Shown here in pieces: positions 56,162 through 64,000 of a DNA stretch of 64,000 bases. Numbering within the stretch: position 1 is the first letter of the stretch; each line of letters starts with the position of its first letter. This stretch comes from Tanypteryx hageni (lineage: Eukaryota; Arthropoda; Insecta; Odonata; Petaluridae), in NCBI GenBank assembly GCA_028673005.1, contig CM054112.1:28168043-28232042 (forward strand), in the 5' to 3' direction. Position numbers and translations under genes: made by a program. The notes under the pieces were generated by a model. It worked only from the letters and a program-made list of their open reading frames with translations, did no database searches and was not told the DNA's origin.

Positions 56162-58400
56162 CTTTCAGGTTGATCTTTCGTACATAGTGAGGGCTGAAAG
56201 AGCGAGATGGAATAAAGAGATATTCAGAGCAGATGTAAGCATGATGAAAACATTACACTACATGACTGCAAATTGCGCTATACAATGAGACAAATACACA
56301 TAACAATTTATTTATTTTTACTAGGTCATAAAATGCACTTCATGGCCATTTACAATGAGCGCAACAACGATAACAAAGACAAACATTCCCTGTAGAGAAT
56401 TGGTACCCGCGACCCCTAGAAACGCTAACAACCCATCTACCGAGGTCGGCAAAGTTTATAAGTTGAACAAAGCTAACTGAAATGTAAGACATAGTAGCTT
56501 CCATAAAAGATGATTAATTCTGCCGTTCCGTTTTCCTTTCACGCCGTGTATCATCACCTCGAGTCTCACACCGTCGTTGAAAATTTCATGTTAAGCAGAA
56601 AATGAGGACTAGATTAATTTCAGTTATCACCTACCCAAATATTTTAAGAGCTTAAGTTTGAGAGAGCGGAGGACAAACAAACCGGCGAAAACCTCGAAGA
56701 AAACTGAGATATTCTCCAATGGTGATATCGCAACGGAGTAACCAAACATATCATATATTTTACGGCTGCAGAGAGGTCGTCCAGAGAAGGAAGAAAATAG
56801 GAGTGGGGCCAGCAGAGAAGGAGTGATCGAGGAGGAGGGTGGGAAGATTGCCCTCCCCATCCCCTTTATCATGATGGGATCGGGGAGGGGCGAGACCAAA
56901 GATCCCCACATGAGGGGAAGGGAAAAGAGAGAGAGAGAGAGAGATAGAAGGGATTCCAATGGAGATTACAGAGGAGAGATGCTGTCCTGAATTAGGTGAT
57001 GCCCTTGTCCGGAGGCCTTTTTTGGTACAATGGAATGCATTCTTACACGCACGAAGAAATACGGCCGTGATACGCTTACGTCTACGATCGAAATCAATTA
57101 CGCTCATAATTCTCACGCGAGATAACATGAATCATACGCGGGCCGTGTGATTGTTCGGACCCGTATAGGGTTTTCGGACGTTCCCTCCTGCTATCGTGAT
57201 TCGTAAGCGAGCATGTGTGCGTGCCCGTGTGATCGTTAGGGACGAAAAGGGTCTGTCTCGTTGCGTGCGTGTGTTTGTGGAGATGGACGGCCTTTGATAG
57301 GGGCTCGGGTGTTACGTTAAAAAAAAGAAAGTCGGTCCAGATGTTTCTTATCAGATCGGTTCGAAAATTATGTTAAAAGATATGTAAAGAGAAAATAAAT
57401 TCGGAGCGCTTCGGTTTAGGAACGTGGGTTTTTAGCCTGCCACGAAACGCTCCTTCCCTTTCTCTCGGGCGCTGCGGCGATAGCATCGAGGATTCAGGCC
57501 CTTAAAATACGAGCGACATGCGCAAAGTGTTCCACGAGATGATATTATTTTTTATTACAAACGGTTAAATTCACCCCGAGCGAACAGGCGATAACATTAT
57601 GATCAGGCGGCAAAAGACAGCTTTTTTTTCGACGCCGGTCTGGATTTACACCTGAAACGACGAGCAACCGACCAACTCTCGGTCTTCATAAAGTCTCACG
57701 GGAAAATTAAGGCAAATAAAAAGACGACTGAAGCGGAAATTCGGCCGGTGACAAGAATATAATTGCGCATCATAAACATTTCGCCATTTCTCAAAAAATA
57801 AAAAGTGACGTTGCTGTTAAGTGCAACGAGCGGAAGTATGACGTATGTCGACGGCCGGAGGTTCGAGGAGCGGGTAAACAAGAAGATGCGAATCATGAAA
57901 GGGAATGTCGAAAGCGTTCCTTGGAAACGAGGATTAATCCAGAGAAAAGCGAGGAAGTAGACCGGAATGCGGGGGTAAGTAATTCTTTGGAGATGACGGA
58001 AGTGCTTTGAATACCAAGTCCGTGTGTGATATTTTTTCATCTCTCACCCCCACCCCTTCATTCTCTCCCCCTTTTCCACCCCTTCGTCCCCTTCCACGCC
58101 TGTCGGAGGAATTTTTTTCGCCAGGGCCAACGACCGCGACGTGCCCTCAATGGTTGTTAATCCTCCTCTACCCTCTCTCTCCACCTCCATTCCTCCAGTT
58201 CGTAGAGAGAAACCTCCCTCGCACACGCTCACGCCTCTCCATAGATTTCGCCTTCTTTCGTCACGACAACCGAATTTTGATCTCTCGCGCATCCTTGACC
58301 TTATATAGCTCACTCGCTCCTCGCGGGCGAGATGAGAATGAAGGGGCGATTTATTATTGTTCCGGTAAATGGCGTAAGGCCATTCGTCCGACACGACCCG
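56162..58400. other. Non-coding stretch
   Basis: A short GA run lies at 56925-56945 and a moderately GC-rich part at 57130-57490. No gene was recognised. Confidence 0.4.
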
Positions 58401-58545
58401 CCTCTCCCACTCCGCCCCCGACGCTCTCTCCCACTCCGCCCCCGACGCTCTCTCCCACTCCGCCCCCGACGCTCTCTCCCACTCCGCCCCCGACGCTCTC
58501 TCCCACTCCGCCTCCGACGCTCTCCCCCCCGCTCCCTCCGCCCCC
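58401..58545 (+). repeat. 24-bp minisatellite, about 5 copies
   Basis: The unit CTCCCACTCCGCCCCCGACG + CTCT repeats from 58404 with near identity and then decays after 58525. The open frames on both strands across it are repeat artefacts. Confidence 0.92.
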
Positions 58546-59249
58546 GACGGCATACCACTCGCCTCGCCTTGACGAACTGCCATTTTTCCACTAAGTGCCC
58601 ATCTCATCACATCTCAATCCTTCTCAAGCACTTGGATTATTACAGCGCCGATAAAATGTCAACACTTAAAGCGCAACTTATTTATTAGCCAGCCACGTGC
58701 GTAAATTTCTTTACTTTTCGATGACTATGAATCCTGTTGTGTAAATAATAACTCACCACGGTTCCACTCATCTGCGTTCGATATCACATCAGATCTTTTT
58801 CTCGGAAATCCACACGAGCAATTTTTAAATTACCTAGGCGATGGTCGACTAATTCTAACGATCAAAATGACATTTATATAGAAAATTATTGAAAAAATAA
58901 AAATCGTACGTTAATAATTCGTTAGTCCAAAATGTCAGGCAGCAAACAGGCTAATGAATGTGGTTCAGGAACGGAAGTGATACACGAAATTCTTGCAAAT
59001 TCGTTTTCAAGGGGAAAACGTTTAGTCCGTTCCCTATTAGAAACGACCAAAAAAACAATCACATATAATCTAAAAACAAGAAACTCAATGGTCATTGAAA
59101 GATTAAAAAATTATGCACTGACAACGATGGTTTAAGCACAGACCCATGGTACGCATAGCCTTAAAGATTCAAAATAAAATTTTCAACACTTGTGTTCATA
59201 ATTATAAATCAGAGAAATGGAAGAACAACGTATTGATCCACATACAAAA

Positions 59250-59358
59250 AAGGTTATAATTTCGACCGGTTTCGTTACAAGATAATATCCTCAGGTTTCG
59301 TTACAAGATAATATCCTCAGGTTTCGTTACAAGATAATATCCTCAGGATGTATTACAC
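59250..59358 (-). ncRNA. Hammerhead-ribozyme-like sequence with triplicated core
   Basis: On the minus strand, CTGAGGA, a short AT-rich helix II region and CGAAAC form an exact 26-base unit repeated three times (59346-59269). After the last unit come CGGTC and GAAATTATAAC. This gives the hammerhead parts CUGANGA, GAAA and, after a three-pair palindromic helix III (ACCGGT), the cleavage triplet GUC. Flanking GTAAT and ATTAT can pair as the outer part of an open helix I. Helix II is weak (UUA/UAA). It resembles the minimal type I hammerheads of PLE- and retrozyme-type repeats. Cleavage activity is unproven. Confidence 0.45.
59269..59346 (+). repeat. 26-bp unit, three perfect copies
   Basis: GGTTTCGTTACAAGATAATA followed by TCCTCA occurs three times in a row without differences at 59269, 59295 and 59321. 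The perfect identity implies recent expansion. Confidence 0.95.
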
Positions 59359-60928
59359 AAAGTAACACTTAAGATTATCAATTTTACTTATATCCGTGTA
59401 TTACGCTAGGTATACGAGACATTCCAAGATCATTTTGGCGCACGAATATGTATTATTGACCATGATTTTTGAAAAAAATGTCAATGTTCTCACCACAAAC
59501 TTAATTGGGTAGTAACAATGCGCGCTCTCCATCTACTAATGGTTGAAAATACAAGGCAAATAAAAGAATTTACAGGCCTCATAGACCATCTTTTAAGCAT
59601 CCGGTGGTTTTAAACCCCAATCAAATCGTCCAATTTGCGGCGATACGGACGCCAAGCTGGAGACCTACCGATTCAATCGCTAAACCTTCTCTGAAGAGTC
59701 AATGCGCCATGCCACTTATTAAGGGAAAATCGTCTTTGCCGGAAATAAACTCGGACATTCGTTGCCCGATGCAAAAGGGCATCGGATTGACGAGTGGGCG
59801 ACGTCCGTGCCGAGGAGCAGGAGTGGGAAGGGGACAAATCGGATCCATAGCCTCACGAAGAAGCAGTTAGCGAGGTCCCACCAGATGGCGGAGGAAGTTG
59901 GGGAGATAGATTGGGAGAGAATAGAGAGAAAGAGAGAAAGGATGACGTCAAGGCTCGAAGGAAGTAAGTACGCTTTGCCATAGCTCGTTATGTGTGCTTT
60001 CACCCCCTCCCTTCCCCTTACACACTTCTCACCATTCCTCTCCCTCTCATCTCAGGCACACACACACACACATCGGGCGCACCACAGCCTCACTTATTTT
60101 TCCCTCCCTTCCCCCCAACCATTCCACGCGCGAGCATACCGGACATATCATTTATTCGCGAAATTTATGGCGTATTCCAAGCAGATTTATGTCGCGGCAA
60201 GCAGTCCGGTCGTTTAGGTAATGCGAGGAAAATGGGAGATCGAGGTAGAGAAGGAGAGAGAGATGGAGGGAAAAGTAGGATACCTTTAGGTGAAGAAGAC
60301 GAAAAGATTCGCGCAGGTGAAGTGGGGGGGAATGGAGATCGTAGGGAATGTTGGGAAGGAAGAGCGGGAGACGGAGGGAAAGGCGGGCGGCTTGAGGATG
60401 GAATGAGATTCCGAGAGGGAGGGAGGAGGAGAAGAGGAAGTGGGAAGGGGAAAGTGATATTAATAAGAAACGACACCTTCTTCCTTTTCGATGAGCACGA
60501 CTGACGTAGAGGTGAAGAGGACCACTCGGATCACCAATGACGACGGCTAAAGCGAGAAGGAATTTCCAGTTACCGCTCCTTAGAAATGAGCGTAGATGAT
60601 GAATCTCAACGTTTTTACGGCCATAATATAATATTAATCGTCGAGAAATATTTTGTACGCGGCCGATGCATTACGAAACTTCTCTCGTCTTACTAAAGGG
60701 TAGGTATGTACCCGAGGTGCATCATAACATCTCTAGTCGACCATCTTTCTCTCTGAATCCACGGAGAGCGCTTTATTTGATCAAAACATCTCGCGCTTCT
60801 CTCCTCTAGCATGGTTTCCCTTTCCGCTCTCTCTCTTTACCCTTGAGATAAGTGTACGTGATATGTGTGGATCCTTCTCCTAAGATAAGATAGCAGAAAC
60901 GACGGGGTGCCTGCACACACTTATTATG

Positions 60929-61730
60929 TTTTAGTGCAGTGATGGCGAACCTATGGCACGCGTGTCAAGGGTGGCACGCGGAACGATTCTGGTTGGCACG
61001 CCACAAAATGGAATAAGAAATAAAATGTGCCACTCGCTAATACATGACAAAAATTACCCCAGAAATCTAATAAATACAGGTATTAAAACGATGCGAAAGA
61101 GAGGCTTCGTTTATATTATGATATATTATTTTCGGTTATATCATGATTATTCGCCGTCGGCCCAATCTGCCCCTAGCATGACAACAAAATTTAGTATTTG
61201 ACATTTTTATTAGTATATCGTTAATATCTAATATTTTTGAACGGGAAATTTTCAAACGGAAGTTGATGCCTTGGCTCACTCCGTTCATGTCATTCATCTT
61301 CTTCATTACTTAATTTACGTAATTTATTAAATCATTTTTACGTATAACGATTTTTCATGAGATACCTAATTTGTTTCTTCTAAATAGAGAGTGCCACCTT
61401 CACCAAAGATAACTCCGTTAACATTATCCACTCATGCAACCTATTTTCGTTAGCATTTAATACTGTTTGTAAAGTCTTGAAGATGCGGGATTCGCACAAA
61501 GAATTAGATAAAAATGAAAAAACTATATTTCTTACTTTGTTGTCGATATATTATTTGAATCATTTAGTATATATGTCTTCCTGTGTGGAAAAAGACATCC
61601 TATGCACTATATTATACGAATATACACAAATTTGTTGTGATAGGTAGTGGCACGCCAGCAGGCAAATTTTCTCTTATTAAGGTAATTTTGGCACGCGTGC
61701 TAAAAAAGGTTCGCCATCACTGTTTTAGTG
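60929..61730. mobile_element. hAT MITE with perfect 8-bp target duplication
   Basis: The 786-base element at 60937-61722 starts with CAGTGATGGCGAACC and ends with GGTTCGCCATCACTG, perfect inverted repeats of 15 bases. The similarity continues further in (TATGGCACGCGTG against GGCACGCGTGCTA). TTTTAGTG is present directly outside both ends (60929-60936 and 61723-61730), the 8-bp duplication made by hAT transposases. No transposase frame is present, so it was moved by an enzyme supplied from elsewhere. Confidence 0.93.
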
Positions 61731-64000
61731 TGTTCTCGTCATTGCCCTTCGTAAAACAGGGGATTTACTATTTGAGAGATATAATTCGAAAAGATAATTT
61801 TCTTTTAAAATATCCGTAATAGTATAAGGTTCAATGCACCATGAACTATTATTAAGAAAATAAAACATTTCGGTTTTCGAGTTTTTTTCAGACGCCTTGC
61901 TGTAATTTCAACTTTTACTTTGTTGGGGCGGCCATTATATGTAATTGATCCTTTCATCGGTGGTAACAGACTATTTTTTTAGTTTTTATTTCAGACTTTA
62001 AGCTTTGTCCATTTTATTTAGCCATTTTTAATTTTTCTACCATGCCCAAAAGAGTATTGCTTTCCCTCTTCCGACAATTTGTACGTGAAATATTCGAAAC
62101 GCCTAAGATTTTTCAGAATAAAAAAGCTCGTTCCTCCAATCTTATTCACTTTTCACGCTTTTTGCTTTACATACAGAGACAATTGATCTTCCGAGAGCCT
62201 TCTTTCGAGCAACACTCTCCTTTGAAAGAGGAAATAATACCTCTTCATCACTCAGACAGTCCTTCGGTTGGTTAAGATTTTTTAAAAACATTTTTCTTAG
62301 CTGCAATATTCTTAACCTTACCCACTCGACGTAATCAAGAGATTTCGCGAAAGCGATAAAAACAAAAGGAGAAAGTCGCATTACAGCACATCCCGAGACA
62401 TACTTCGTAATCGCTGATACTTCATCAACGACTAGACCTTTACGAATTTTACAACGGAAAACTCTTTAGTTTTGAAACGGCATTAATCCCAATTACAACT
62501 ATTACTCAAACTAAAAGTTACAGTGAACATAAGGAACTGCCCCCATACAAAGAGCTTAAAATTATTTATTCTGCCTTATTCCATAAAAATGGCTGGAAAT
62601 TCTGAGAACGTATAAAAGACGAGAGAAACTTTCCATTTTCTTTCAAAAATCAAACAACACACCTGTAACGCATTGTGTCCGTAAAGCATTTCTTTTATGT
62701 ATAGATGAAAAATTTCGCAACCAACCACCTCAAGATGACGGACTAATGCCGTTACGACATGTGAACTCGCATTAGCAAAAAACAAAATGGCCGTTTCTCA
62801 AGCATCGTTATTCATCAAAATCAAAGCCAAGTTCCAGGTTACTCTTGCCAAGAAACGTCTGCAGAAACCAAAAGAGCTTCGAGGAGCTGTTGTGGGTCAC
62901 CGCATTAGCCACGCAAATCTTCCTCTGCTTCAGGGATAGGCGCGTGTCGAAGCGAGGGGGAGGGCGGAGGAAGAAAGAGTACATCAACTCCGTGAAAGGG
63001 ATTGCAGCTTAGCAAAAGCCATCATCAACATTCCACCCAAGCAAAGATTAATAGTCCCACACGCCGTCGCGATTTAGCCCACTGATTACTCTACTAAGTA
63101 CTGCTAACATCTGATTTGCACGGATCTATTTGAAATCGTGCGTAAAATCACGCGCTTTCAAAATATTCAATACAATGGGCAGATATAAAAAGCCGAAAAT
63201 AAAAATCATGGCAACAAATAATAAAAAATACACAAGACCAGAAATGAAACGATTTAATGATGGCGAACCATCGACAGTTTTTAAAATGCTTTCCTATATA
63301 GAATAAAACATGGTTGGTTCGAGAAAGTAATTAAAATATGTGCAGTGGCATTTTTACGCACAATATACCCAATGAAGTCGAATTTAATACCCTATCCTCA
63401 AGCTTGGTAATCCGTTGCTCATATATTATCAGCACATTTGATTAATAACTTTAGCGCTGTAAATCGTATAATGGGAAGCCGTCATGCATCATGTATGGAT
63501 CCAAAAGAGAGAAATGGTTTTAAATTATTAATTTTGAAGAGAATAATAATAATTAATTTTGTTCTAATGAAATATAGGTATGGATATAATGATTTCCTTC
63601 ACGTATCACTTAATTTCCCCTAATAATTACTTTAAATTTGTCCGCGATAGCCACATGTGGCTACAAAATTATACAACAAAAAAAATGTATAATGCAAAAC
63701 ACATACAAGAACATTTCAATGGCAAAGAACTCTTAAAAATGTATCCTCCCTAAGAAGTGATCACTGTAGCCTGTATGAGAGGTAGAGGAAAATTACGATG
63801 ACGAGCGCAGTATTCGTGCAGCCCCATTGTGAGAGCCGAGGTGCCCCCCATGGATATAGAAGACGTTAGTGTAGCACCAATTCACGCATCAATCACGCTA
63901 AAACGTCAATTTATCTTCCCGGCATTTCTTGCTGCACTTCGAACCGGGCATCGTTAAATCCTATAGAGAGAGAGTGGGAGTGAGGCAGAGATAGAGAGAG
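61731..64000. other. Non-coding or unassigned sequence to the window end
   Basis: AT-rich with no recognised gene. A 58-codon minus-strand frame at 62808-62984 has coding-like third-position composition (listed separately). The last bases (63960-64000) enter another GA-rich tract. Confidence 0.35.
62808..62984 (-). CDS. Unrecognised small open frame, 58 codons
   Basis: From ATG at 62984 to TAA at 62808 the frame encodes a Leu/Lys/Arg-rich start (RFDTRLSLKQRKICVANAVT) and an acidic end (LELGFDFDE). Third codon positions are rich in G and C, unlike the surrounding AT-rich DNA. A splice-acceptor-like CTTTTGGTTTCTGCAG lies inside it. No family was recognised; it may be an exon, a very small gene or chance. 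Confidence 0.2.
   Translation of the reverse strand: MYSFFLRPPPRFDTRLSLKQRKICVANAVTHNSSSKLFWFLQTFLGKSNLELGFDFDE

Larger units (their letters stand above)
58546..60928. other. Non-coding stretch with a hammerhead-like repeat and purine tracts
   Basis: The 26-bp repeat at 59269-59346 is listed separately. There is a short CA run at 60057-60073 and a G/A-rich part at 60220-60450. No gene was recognised. Confidence 0.4.

Noticed and set aside
58007..58610. Frames of 188-195 codons on both strands
   Set aside because: The 24-bp minisatellite (a multiple of three) keeps them open; composition is repetitive and no domain is present.
59269..59346. CRISPR-like direct repeats
   Set aside because: The three copies are directly adjacent without spacers and the DNA is animal nuclear.
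53435..61722. Endogenous virus or toxin-like genes
   Set aside because: I saw only transposon-type reverse transcriptase and non-coding repeats here; nothing resembled viral structural genes or toxins in this or any other part of the window.
62576..62785. 69-codon minus-strand frame followed by an ACAG|GTGTGT donor-like site
   Set aside because: No convincing acceptor, no recognised domain, and no frame match with the small frame upstream; treated as chance.

Overview
The window is animal nuclear DNA, almost certainly from an insect with a large, repeat-rich genome. Genes are split by GT-AG introns, transposons are abundant (Penelope-like, hAT, mariner, pogo/Tigger-like, RTE-like LINE, tRNA-derived SINEs), and the one well-resolved gene is expanded (ex), the FERM-domain scaffold of the Hippo pathway known from insects. 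The exact species cannot be read from the sequence.

Layout. 1-4935: a cluster of three near-identical Penelope-like retroelement (PLE) segments. Two lie in tandem on the minus strand, and the more 3' of these carries a reverse transcriptase frame that stays open for 698 codons to the window edge. A third, inverted and 5'-truncated copy abuts them head-to-head at 3295/3296. 4951-8420: a decayed hAT-family transposon (ZMYM1-like transposase pseudogene) that has received a tRNA-derived SINE and a short terminal-inverted-repeat element. 8763-10068: a broken mariner with clear 40-bp inverted repeats. 10975-11215: the last exon of a GH13 maltase/alpha-glucosidase-like gene on the plus strand, followed by an AT-rich 3' region. 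12.3-16.5 kb: AT-rich intergenic DNA with a ~152-bp tandem repeat.

16510-39059 (minus strand): nine coding exons of ex, 4,926 nt of coding sequence and 1,641 residues, running from the end of FERM lobe F1 through F2, F3, a long Pro/His/Gln-rich tail with two PPxY motifs, and the conserved C-terminus. The splice phases join without a break. The exon or exons for the N-terminus (most of F1) were not found up to 64000, so they probably lie upstream beyond a first intron of more than 25 kb. The introns, and the region above 39060, are full of polypurine/polypyrimidine minisatellites, GA microsatellites and transposon remnants.

53435-61722: a non-autonomous hAT element split by an RTE-like LINE, two long hairpin/SINE-type elements, a 26-bp triplicated hammerhead-ribozyme-like core, and a textbook 786-bp hAT MITE with perfect 8-bp target duplications.

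No operon-like or defence-like system is present. The most unusual items are the triplicated hammerhead-like core (59269-59346), the PLE cluster with an intact RT frame, the 70-bp-arm hairpin flanked by 14-bp direct repeats inside ex, and the low-complexity insertions within the ex FERM domain. All calls come from reading the sequence; no database search was possible.
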